This document shows, in pieces, positions 1 to 6,187 of a stretch of 7,833 bases of DNA (position 1 is the stretch's first letter; every line of letters begins with the position of its first letter). The notes under the pieces were generated by a model, which was not told where the DNA came from, made no database searches, and was given only the letters and a program-made list of their open reading frames with translations. The stretch comes from Candidatus Hydrogenedentota bacterium (GTDB taxonomy: Bacteria > Hydrogenedentota > Hydrogenedentia > Hydrogenedentales > SLHB01). The stretch is taken from contig PUOI01000482.1 of NCBI GenBank assembly GCA_003552765.1, positions 1 through 7,833 on the forward strand, written 5' to 3'. A program made the translations under genes and the position numbers.

Positions 1-415
1 CCATGCCGCGAATCACAATAGTGCCGTAGCCAAGGAGGCGGCCGGGAACGGTCTGATTCACGTCCAGCCCCTCCACCCGGCTGAGGAGCGTTTCGAGAGA
101 TTCCCGCCGAATCAGCCCCACCTTCACAATAAGGCGCCGGTTGGTGACGGCGAATTCGCTGCTGATGTAGAGCAACACCACCTGTACCGTTTGAAGCACC
201 GCCAGCGCGAAGAGAATGAGACCGCCCCCCATACGCACCATCTGGCCAATGTTGTGCGCCTCAGCGGGGAGATAGGACAAGAGACGGCCCGCGATAACGT
301 AGATGGCAATGGCGGCCACCCACCACGCCACGGGCTTCAGAAACAGTATCCAATGAAGTCTTGCCCGGTAAACCACGTCTTCCCCCGGTTCAAGATTGCG
401 CTCGACATACCCCAT
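1..415 (-). CDS. Bacterial PH-domain membrane protein (DUF304/bPH2, YdbS/YdbT-like), C-terminus beyond the window
   Basis: The 138 visible residues start with MGYVERNLEPGEDVVYRARL, a typical opening of small bacterial PH-domain membrane proteins. Two hydrophobic stretches follow, at about residues 22-43 and 62-84, and look like a pair of membrane helices. After them comes a polar beta-rich stretch containing FAVTNRRLIVKVGLIRRE and LSRVEGLDVNQTVPGRLLGYG, which is the characteristic start of the bPH2 (formerly DUF304) domain. The rest of the domain lies beyond base 1. The ATG is preceded on the minus strand by GGAAGGGGAG five bases away, a strong ribosome binding site. The release-factor-like gene ends 46 bp upstream on the same strand, so the two may be co-transcribed. 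The domain is expected to face the cytoplasm. The cellular role of this family is poorly defined and none is assigned here. Confidence 0.85.
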   Translation of the reverse strand, partial: MGYVERNLEPGEDVVYRARLHWILFLKPVAWWVAAIAIYVIAGRLLSYLPAEAHNIGQMVRMGGGLILFALAVLQTVQVVLLYISSEFAVTNRRLIVKVGLIRRESLETLLSRVEGLDVNQTVPGRLLGYGTIVIRGM

Positions 416-461
416 CACAACTCCCCTTCCCGTCATGCCCGGCCCTAAACGAATATTTGCT

Positions 462-830
462 TCACGCGGACTCGTCACCCTGTTGTTTCTTCCCACGGCG
501 GCGCCGGCGATTCTTTTGCTTACGTATCTTTTCGCGGCGCCGCGCCTCTGGGCTCGTGTCTCCCAGTTGCTGCGCTTCCCGCAGCTCGCACAACCGGCGC
601 CGGGCGTAAAACCGGTTGAGGCCTTGGGAACGCGCCTGCTGCATCTTCACTTCAAGGCCGGACGGCGCATGCACGAGATGCACGCACGTGGCGGTGCGAT
701 TCACGTTCTGCCCGCCGGGTCCGCCAGAGCGAATGAATGATTCCTTGAGATCCCGCTCGTCAATCCCACAGGCCTCCATGCGTTCGTAGAGTTCCTGCTC
801 TTTTCGCGGAGTTACGCCGAACTTTCTCAT
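462..830 (-). CDS. Peptide chain release factor-like protein (GGQ domain; ArfB/YaeJ or mtRF-R type ribosome rescue)
   Basis: This 122-residue protein carries the RF-1 catalytic motif GGPGGQNVN (GGQ at residues 39-41), which in this superfamily hydrolyses peptidyl-tRNA in the ribosomal A/P site. It lacks the codon-recognition domains of RF1 and RF2. The C-terminus is very basic (KIRKQKNRRRRRGKKQ, about residues 98-113), like the tail that ArfB/YaeJ and related rescue factors place in the empty mRNA channel. A role releasing stalled ribosomes is therefore likely, inferred from family knowledge. The frame stays open upstream to another ATG at 887. The start at 830 is preferred because homologues begin close to the MRKFGVTP segment and because a good promoter (868-840) lies between the two ATGs. 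With that promoter the mRNA would be nearly leaderless. Which subfamily it belongs to (ArfB, PrfH-like or C12orf65-like) cannot be settled by eye. Confidence 0.9.
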   Translation of the reverse strand: MRKFGVTPRKEQELYERMEACGIDERDLKESFIRSGGPGGQNVNRTATCVHLVHAPSGLEVKMQQARSQGLNRFYARRRLCELREAQQLGDTSPEARRREKIRKQKNRRRRRGKKQQGDESA

Positions 831-839
831 AGGGTTCCA

Positions 840-868
840 ATGATAAGCCAATGGAAAGCCAGGGACAA
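840..868 (-). promoter_or_regulatory. Candidate sigma70-type promoter of the release-factor-like gene
   Basis: Reading the minus strand, TTGTCC (868-863) is separated by exactly 17 bases from TATCAT (845-840). These match the -35 consensus in 4 of 6 positions and the -10 consensus in 5 of 6. Only nine bases separate the -10 box from the ATG at 830, so transcription would begin at or just before the start codon. It sits directly downstream of the terminator at 926-891, as expected for an independent transcription unit. The call rests on sequence match only. Confidence 0.5.
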
Positions 869-890
869 GCCGGTCCAACGGACACAACGG

Positions 891-926
891 AAAGGAGACG
901 CTCTCCCGTAGGAAAACGTCTCCTTT
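891..926 (-). terminator. Hairpin terminator with UACG tetraloop at the end of the MFS unit
   Basis: The minus-strand RNA reads AAAGGAGACGUUUUCC, then UACG, then GGAGAGCGUCUCCUUU. It folds as an uninterrupted 16-bp stem, including two G-U pairs, closed by a UACG loop of the very stable UNCG class. On the plus strand the two wobble pairs become A-C mismatches, so the hairpin is built for minus-strand transcripts. It starts 30 bases after the MFS stop at 956 and lies before the next promoter. There is no long U tract after the stem on the minus strand, so it may act as a processing or 3'-end stabilising hairpin rather than a textbook intrinsic terminator. Confidence 0.6.
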
Positions 927-955
927 TGAACGTACGTGCTTATGTCTTGGCGTGT

Positions 956-2171
956 TTAGTGCCGCACAACCGTTGCAACCACTTCTTCAACGGCTTCGGG
1001 ATCGGCTTCAGGCACGCCGAGCCAAAGGATGCCGCTGAACACCACCAACACCACGGAAACCACAACGGCCGCCTTCATGCTTTGCCGGATGGTGCCTTCG
1101 GCGGACAGCTTGCCGATGAGCATCGGGATCAACGTGGCCCCGAGAAGCCCGATGGCGAAGATCCAGCCGAACACGCTCCCAGCCGTGCCCGCCTCGATGG
1201 CGGCGCTCTTGAAGAAGGTCACGCCAACCACGGTCGGGAAGATGGGTCCAAGCACCAGCCCCGTCAACACAGCGGCGACAACGCCCGCTTTCGGGGTCTC
1301 CGCGATGACCATCAAGTAAATGACAATCGCCGCGGCCACGCCCAGGACGGGGATAATTGGGGCATGGTACACCACGTCAAGGGCCGTAACCCACAGGAGT
1401 AACGCCGCGAGGATACGGCCGCCGATCAGGGCAATCCAGAAGCCGGAGAGCCCCTTGTTCGCCTGTTCATCCGTAAGCCCGTAGATCCTTCAAGTACGTG
1501 CTTACGAAACCGGCCATGGATGCCTCAAGGCCGATGTAACAGAACAGGGAGAGCCCGCCGAATATGACGGCGCCCGTGCCTAGAAGGCCCAGCGAGGCCA
1601 CCAGTTCGAAATCGCCCGGGGCCTCCGGAAAGTCGGCGAGAAAGACCAGGATAACGAGCGCAAACACAACCGCGCCGATAACGCTCACGGTCTTCTGGTA
1701 GCCGAGCTTGTCCGCGAACTTGCCGATGAAGATGGGGGTAAGGAAACCGCCAAGCCCAAAGAACGCGTTAATCAGGTTCTGGGCCAAGGCGGGATTCTCT
1801 CCCTCAAACAGCACCGCTGGCCCCAATGTGTTGCCAATGGTGTTGACGCACATGGCGCCAATGCCCAACAAAGCGCATGCCACGAGCGCTATTCCATAGG
1901 TCTTGGCGCCCGCCAGCAGCCACAGGCACACCCCGCCGGCCACGAATCCCACGAGGCCGATCGGCATGTAACCAATGGCGTCCTGTAGCGGGCCGATGAT
2001 GAGCACCGCGATCAGGCTGGCGAACATGAGCGTGGAAATGAGCCGCCCATACTGCGCGTCATTCACTTGCAGGATATCGGCCAGCCGGAGCTTAACCGCT
2101 CCGAGCACGGCAAAGATGATACCCAGCGAAAAGGCGCCGGCAAAGGATACAACTGGAGTAATGGCTTCCAT
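956..2171 (-). pseudogene. MFS permease, second tandem copy, broken by a single +1-nt frameshift
   Basis: The reading frame from ATG 2171 encodes 234 residues closely matching the neighbouring permease (52 of the first 60 residues identical) and stops at 1467. The homologous protein continues in the next frame from LTDEQAN (from 1477) to a stop at 956, including KLSAEGTIRQSMKAAVVV and ILWLGVPEADPE, which are identical in the intact copy. Between the last shared lysine (1490-1488) and that LTDEQ there are 10 bases where the intact gene has 9, so one extra base, somewhere in 1478-1487, explains the break. Removing it would give about 404 residues against 402. The ribosome binding site (AAAGGAAAC, minus strand) is intact. 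The downstream half still looks selected as protein, so the change is recent or a sequencing/assembly error. No classical slippery heptamer or prfB-like CUU-UGA site is present. Confidence 0.87.
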
Positions 2172-2241
2172 GGAAGTTTCCTTTCGTGGCTCTCCCTAGG
2201 CGCAACATGCCCGCCTCGAAAGCCCCGATTAGGGCGAAGGG

Positions 2242-3450
2242 TTACCGGTTCACAGCCATGGCGACCACTTCAACCATGTCCTCGGGATCGGCCTCGGGAA
2301 CGCCGAGCCACAGGATGCCGCTAAGCACGATCAACACGGCAGCGACAACGACGGCCGCCTTCATGCTCTGGCGGATGGTGCCCTCGGCGGACAGCTTACC
2401 GATGAGCATTGGAACAAGCGTGCCGCCCAGAAGGCCGATGGCGAAGATCCAGCCGAACACGCTGCCGGCGATGCCAGCGTCGATGGCGGCGCTCTTGCTG
2501 AAGGTCACGCCAACGATCGTGGGGAAGATCGGTCCAAGAGCCACACCGGTCAGCACCGTACCGACTATACCGGCCTTGGGCGTCTTAGCCATCACCATAA
2601 GCGAGATAGAGATGACGGCCAGGATGCCCAGCGCGGGAATGACGGGAGCATGATAGATCGGGTCCAGCGGGCCCAGCAGGATAGCGGCCACCAAACGCGC
2701 GGCGATCAGGCCGACCCAGAAGCCGGAGAGCCAGGTGTTGGCTTGCTCGTCGGTGAGGTCTTGTCCTTTCAGATAGGTGCTCACGAATCCCGCCATTGAG
2801 GCTTCGAGGCCGATGTAGCAGAACAAAGACAGTCCGCCAAAGATCACGTAGCCCGTGGTTAGCAGGCCAAGCGAAGCGGCCAACTCGAAATCGGCGGCCG
2901 GTTCCGGAAACTCGGCAAGAAAGACGAGAATTACGGGCACAAACACGATCGCGCCGATGATGCTTACCGTCTTCTGGTAACCTAGCTTGCCCATCACCTT
3001 GCCTACGATGACCGGCGTGATGAATGCGCCAACACCAAAGAACACGTTGAGCCAGTTGGACGCCGCCGCCGGATTCTCGCCGTCGAACAGCACCGTTGGC
3101 CCAAGCGTATTACCAATGGTGTTGGCGCACATGGCGCCGATGCCCAATAGGGCGCAGGCCAGCAAGGCTATTCCATAGTTCTTCGCGCCCGCCAGGATCC
3201 AAAGGCAAATCCCGCCGGCCACGAAGCCCACAATGCCGATGGGCATATAGCCGATGGCGTCCTGCAGCGGTCCAATAATCAGGACGGCTATCATACTGGC
3301 GAACATGAGCGTGGAGATGAGCCGCCCGTATTGCGCATCATCCACCTGCAGAATCTCGGCCAGCCGGAGTTTCACCGAACCGAGCACGGCGAAGATGATA
3401 CCCAACGCGAACACGCCTGCAAACGATACAATTGGTGTCACTGCTTCCAT
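2242..3450 (-). CDS. Major facilitator superfamily permease, FucP/FHS-like
   Basis: A 402-residue, strongly hydrophobic protein of the length and pattern of a 12-helix MFS carrier. The conserved MFS loop between helices 2 and 3 is recognisable as GPLQDAIGYMP (residues 60-70, Asp64). A segment around residues 108-145 (NTIGNTLGP, then WLNVFFGVGAFITP) resembles the FHS group that includes the fucose/H+ symporter FucP, so a sugar or similar small solute driven by an ion gradient is a reasonable guess; the substrate is not shown. There is no signal peptide, as is normal for MFS proteins. The ATG is preceded by AGGGGGAAG on the minus strand. It is the first gene of a minus-strand unit and is followed after 70 bp by its frameshifted paralogue. 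The only good promoter seen is about 290 bp upstream, leaving a long leader. Confidence 0.9.
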   Translation of the reverse strand: MEAVTPIVSFAGVFALGIIFAVLGSVKLRLAEILQVDDAQYGRLISTLMFASMIAVLIIGPLQDAIGYMPIGIVGFVAGGICLWILAGAKNYGIALLACALLGIGAMCANTIGNTLGPTVLFDGENPAAASNWLNVFFGVGAFITPVIVGKVMGKLGYQKTVSIIGAIVFVPVILVFLAEFPEPAADFELAASLGLLTTGYVIFGGLSLFCYIGLEASMAGFVSTYLKGQDLTDEQANTWLSGFWVGLIAARLVAAILLGPLDPIYHAPVIPALGILAVISISLMVMAKTPKAGIVGTVLTGVALGPIFPTIVGVTFSKSAAIDAGIAGSVFGWIFAIGLLGGTLVPMLIGKLSAEGTIRQSMKAAVVVAAVLIVLSGILWLGVPEADPEDMVEVVAMAVNR

Positions 3451-3542
3451 GATACTTCCCCCTAACTGGTTTGCGCCGGACGCTCACATGCGCACCGGCC
3501 TACTTGCCGCCTATCCGAACCGGGGGCTATTGCGGCGGCCCA

Positions 3543-3556
3543 TGGAGCATGCTCCA
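3543..3556. promoter_or_regulatory. Perfect 14-bp palindrome, possible operator
   Basis: TGGAGCATGCTCCA is its own reverse complement over all 14 bases. It lies in the long presumed leader of the MFS gene, about 180 bases after the predicted transcription start. It is the right size for a dimeric repressor site but too compact to form a useful RNA hairpin with a proper loop. No regulator gene is present in the window. Confidence 0.35.
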
Positions 3557-3740
3557 GAGGCCATTCGCCATACCCCGCCGATGCTTTAGTACGGCAACAA
3601 CACAACCCATTGCTTTTCCGCTGAGGCGCATCCCGCGAACGGGGACCATGTCATGGGTAGTATACCCTCCCGCCCGCACCCCCCACCGACTGGGTGACGG
3701 GCCATATGGATACCCCCTCAGCTACCTGACATTGCGACAT

Positions 3741-3769
3741 ACACTACCCTGTTTCCAAAGCCGTGTCAA
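3741..3769 (-). promoter_or_regulatory. Candidate sigma70-type promoter of the MFS unit
   Basis: On the minus strand a perfect TTGACA (3769-3764) is followed by 17 bases and then TAGTGT (3746-3741), which keeps the T, A and final T of the -10 consensus. Transcription would start near 3734, giving a 5' leader of about 280 nt before the MFS start codon. No better promoter was seen nearer the gene. Confidence 0.45.
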
Positions 3770-3991
3770 GAGTCACGATGGGGCTCCAAAAAAGGGAGGC
3801 ACACGTAAACCATACGTTCGAAGCTTATCCAAGTTTTATGATGTAATTTCACGCGCGAGACGGGCTTGTTGACTGGCCGTTTGGGACGCCTTCACCGGCC
3901 CCCGTTGCATCGGGGCGTCTGGCCCGATACCATTGGCTTATGAAAGTGTTTTGGAACTGCTGCCGAAGAGTGGAGATTGACACACCGTCCG

Positions 3992-5206
3992 ATGCGTATT
4001 CTTTTTCTGACCCCCCGGTTTCCCTTGCCCGCCGTTAAGGGGGATAAGCTGCGCGCTTGGCAGTTCATCCGGCTGTTGAGCGAAGCGCACGAAGTGGTGT
4101 TGATTAGCTATGTGGCTTCCGAGGAAGAACGCAGCCGGCTGCAAGAGGTGGCCGCCTTTTGCGAACTCGAGACGATTCCCTTCCGCAAACCGGCGCGAAC
4201 AGCCGGGATGTTCCGCGCCATGGCGATGCGCCGCCCGTTTCAAGCGGCGCTCTACGAATCGTCGGCGATGCGCGAGGCCGTTCGGAAGTGGCTGCCGGGG
4301 GTTGATGCGGTTCACTGCAACACGCTTCGAATCGCCGGTAATGTTCCTACGCCGTGTCCCGTGCCGATGGTCGTGGATTTCATAGACGCCCTGTCCAAGA
4401 CGTACCACGGCGCGGGTGAAACCATGTCCATGCCCCTTAGCGCCGCCGTTGCGGGCGAGGCCCGGCGCTTGCGGATTTGGGAGCAGGAATTGGCGCGGCG
4501 GGCGTCGCATTCGCTGGCGGTAAGCGCTCACGATGCGGCTTCGTTGGGACCGGACGTGCGGGTGATCCGTCATTGCGTTGATGTGGATAGCTTCATCCCG
4601 TCAGGTCCAGAGGCGTCTCCACGAAAGGACATCGTGTTTACCGGCAACTTGGGGTACAGGCCAAACGCCGAGGCGGCCTGGCGCCTGGCCCGCGAGATCT
4701 TCCCTTACGTGCGCCAGCAGGTTCCAGACGCGCGGCTGCGGATCGTGGGGCCGGATCCGCGCGGGCTGGCCCGGGAATTGGCCTCGGAGCGAATCACGGT
4801 AACGGGGTTTGTGCCGGATATTGTGGCGGAGTTGCAGACAGCCGCCGCAGCGGCGGCGCCGGTGAACGCGGGGGGCGGGGTAAAGACCAAGGTGCTGGAG
4901 GCCATGGCCTGCGGCGCGCCGGTGGTGGCCACAAGCGAAGCGAACCGGGGCATTGAAGCGATTCCCAACGAAGAGATTCTCATAGGCGATAACGCCATGG
5001 ACTTCGCGCGCCACGTGGCTGCACTGCTTCAGGACCGGGAACGGGCCGCGGCGCTGGGTAGAGCCGGGCGGGAATTGGCGGTGCGGGAGTTTTCCTGGCG
5101 CCAGGTGGGCAAGGAACTTCTGGCCCTTTACGAAGAACTCGGCTCGGAGCGAGGCGCGCGCCCGCGGGTGTGCTCAACGGAGCCCAGGGGAAGCGAGGAG
5201 GCGTAA
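3992..5206 (+). CDS. Glycosyltransferase family 4 (TIGR03087-like, PEP-CTERM/EpsH-associated sugar transferase)
   Basis: A 404-residue GT-B fold glycosyltransferase. The N-terminus MRILFLTPRFPLPAVKGDKL is the acceptor-domain opening typical of sugar transferases of exopolysaccharide/PEP-CTERM loci, and VVDFIDALS (about residues 128-136) also fits that family. The donor-binding half starts near residue 211 with DIVFTGNLGYRPN. It carries the GT4 nucleotide-sugar signature GGGVKTKVLEAMACGAPVVA (residues 294-313; Lys298 and Glu303 are the expected donor contacts). No signal peptide or membrane span is apparent, so it acts in the cytoplasm or peripherally at the membrane. An in-frame TTG at 3977 would add five residues. 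ATG 3992 is preferred because the family starts at the MRILFL strand, but neither start has an ideally spaced ribosome binding site (GGAG at 3972-3975). The GT2 gene follows within 5 bp, so the two are surely co-transcribed. The sugar and acceptor are unknown. Confidence 0.88.
   Translation: MRILFLTPRFPLPAVKGDKLRAWQFIRLLSEAHEVVLISYVASEEERSRLQEVAAFCELETIPFRKPARTAGMFRAMAMRRPFQAALYESSAMREAVRKWLPGVDAVHCNTLRIAGNVPTPCPVPMVVDFIDALSKTYHGAGETMSMPLSAAVAGEARRLRIWEQELARRASHSLAVSAHDAASLGPDVRVIRHCVDVDSFIPSGPEASPRKDIVFTGNLGYRPNAEAAWRLAREIFPYVRQQVPDARLRIVGPDPRGLARELASERITVTGFVPDIVAELQTAAAAAAPVNAGGGVKTKVLEAMACGAPVVATSEANRGIEAIPNEEILIGDNAMDFARHVAALLQDRERAAALGRAGRELAVREFSWRQVGKELLALYEELGSERGARPRVCSTEPRGSEEA
5195..5201 (+). 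promoter_or_regulatory. Shine-Dalgarno that decides the GT2 start
   Basis: GAGGAGG lies inside the last codons of the GT4 gene and ends 10 bases before GTG 5212. The alternative upstream GTG at 5170 would overlap the GT4 gene by 37 bp, has no comparable site at good spacing, and would add 14 residues that do not look like part of a GT2 fold. Confidence 0.6.
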
Positions 5207-5211
5207 CGGGA

Positions 5212-6069
5212 GTGGAGATACGTCCAGAAGTCAGCGTGGTTATCCCCACGCATAATCGAGCGCCCATACTTCGGGAGTGTTTGGATAGTGTGCTTGCGCA
5301 ATCCTTCGAGTCCTATGAAGTGATTGTGGTGAACGACGCCTCTACCGACGCGACCCGGCAAATTCTCAAGCGATATCAGCAGACCCATGGCGGCCGCATA
5401 CACGTCGTCCGGGGCAGCTACGGCGCCCCCGGTCTGACGCGGAATGCGGGCGCCGCCCGCGCGTCCGGGAACTACCTGTTGTTCACGGACGACGACTGCC
5501 GCGTTCCCAAGGATTGGATCGCAACCATGCTGGAGACGCTTCACCAGCGAGGCGCGGACGCTCTAAGCGGAGGTTTCGAGGCGTACCGTTTGCAAACGCC
5601 GGCCGAACGTTACCAGCACTATCGCATGAGAATGCTCTTTGGAGACACGCCCAAGTGGGTCCATGCAGCGCCTGTGATCAATTTTCTTGTCCCTGCCCAA
5701 ATCTTTCACGAAACCGGGGGATTCCCCTCCCACCCCTGGGAATCGCTGGAGGATTGGGCGTTGTGCTTCCGCTTGAAGGAGGCTGGCTATCAAATCTTCT
5801 ACGATCCCGCCGTGAAGGTCACGCACCGCTATAAGCCTACTTGGCGTCCTGTACACCGGGCGTTGCGGGACACCGCCCGCCGGGGGCCGGATCTATGTCA
5901 GAGCCCCTTGGGCCGTGTGGTCATGGGCGGCAAAGCCGTGATAAAGTACGGGAGCGCTCCGTTTTGGATTCCGTGTTTCTTTCCACTGGACCTCTATATC
6001 TCCGCGCTATACGCCGAACATGTCTTCTTCTGGGCGCGGATGCGCGCGATGTTCACGAAGCGCCGATGA
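5212..6069 (+). CDS. Glycosyltransferase family 2 (GT-A fold), likely surface polysaccharide synthesis
   Basis: From GTG 5212 this is a 285-residue family 2 glycosyltransferase. The fold opens at once with VSVVIPTHNRAPILRECLDS (residues 7-26). Asp42 in VVNDAST is the usual nucleotide contact, FTDDD (Asp93-Asp95) is the metal-binding DXD motif, and LEDWALCFR (Glu180-Asp181, Arg187) matches the ED catalytic-base region. The C-terminal 40 residues are rich in aromatic and hydrophobic residues (FWIPCFFPLDLYISALY), suggesting a membrane-association patch rather than a full set of helices. It starts 5 bp after the GT4 stop, so the two enzymes are translationally linked and probably add successive sugars in one pathway. 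Donor and acceptor cannot be read from the sequence. Confidence 0.92.
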   Translation: MEIRPEVSVVIPTHNRAPILRECLDSVLAQSFESYEVIVVNDASTDATRQILKRYQQTHGGRIHVVRGSYGAPGLTRNAGAARASGNYLLFTDDDCRVPKDWIATMLETLHQRGADALSGGFEAYRLQTPAERYQHYRMRMLFGDTPKWVHAAPVINFLVPAQIFHETGGFPSHPWESLEDWALCFRLKEAGYQIFYDPAVKVTHRYKPTWRPVHRALRDTARRGPDLCQSPLGRVVMGGKAVIKYGSAPFWIPCFFPLDLYISALYAEHVFFWARMRAMFTKRR

Positions 6070-6075
6070 ACGCGA

Positions 6076-6102
6076 TTGGGCAGGGGCGCAATAAGGTATA
6101 AT
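6076..6102 (+). promoter_or_regulatory. Candidate promoter with perfect TATAAT before the zinc-ribbon gene
   Basis: TATAAT occurs at 6097-6102, just after the GT2 stop. The nearest -35 match is TTGGGC at 6076-6081, with a short 15-base spacer, so the -35 is weak. If used, transcription would begin near 6109, downstream of the in-frame ATG at 6101. This fits a translation start further in, at 6182 or 6188. Confidence 0.4.
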
Positions 6103-6187
6103 GGCGGCAAATGAATGCTCCGGCGTCATGAGAGGCCAGGGGAGCTTTCTCACGGGAATGGGGCCAGCAAACCGGCGGGTGATGTCC

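Larger units (their letters stand above)
956..3450 (-). repeat. Tandem duplication of an MFS gene (period about 1.28 kb)
   Basis: The two MFS coding regions lie head to tail on the same strand, with starts 1279 bp apart, and align over their full length with only one 2-residue length difference (near the YHAP motif) besides the frameshift. The proteins are near-identical in many blocks, yet synonymous differences are frequent throughout. The duplication is therefore old enough for silent sites to diverge and is not an assembly-collapsed exact repeat. Confidence 0.85.
3451..3991. other. Divergent intergenic region between the MFS unit and the glycosyltransferase genes
   Basis: About 540 bp with no convincing coding sequence on either strand. 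It contains the minus-strand promoter at 3769-3741, a perfect palindrome at 3543-3556, and a small inverted repeat GGGTA-GTA-TACCC at 3655-3667. On the plus side there is only a weak promoter candidate, TTGCAT (3905-3910), 17 bases, TACCAT (3928-3933); its -35/spacer region is itself a small hairpin (CCCCG 3900-3904 with CGGGG 3911-3915). An AT-rich patch at 3815-3850 separates the two promoter areas. Nothing here resembles a riboswitch I can name. Confidence 0.5.

Noticed and set aside
396..740. Plus-strand open frame of 114 codons
   Set aside because: Lies opposite the convincing release-factor-like gene, which has a catalytic GGQ motif; this frame has no family features.
851..1402. Plus-strand open frame of 183 codons
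   Set aside because: Antisense of the downstream half of the MFS copy; low-complexity, His/Asp/Gly-rich translation without a domain.
1467..1490. Programmed ribosomal frameshift in the second MFS copy
   Set aside because: No slippery heptamer, no prfB-like CUU-UGA with internal Shine-Dalgarno and no obvious stimulatory structure; a one-base insertion or error is simpler.
3977..3991. TTG start for the GT4 gene
   Set aside because: A GGAG lies only one base away, and the family begins at the following ATG; kept only as an alternative.
5170..5211. GTG 5170 as the start of the GT2 gene
   Set aside because: Would overlap the GT4 gene by 37 bp and lacks a well-spaced ribosome binding site, while GTG 5212 has GAGGAGG ten bases upstream.
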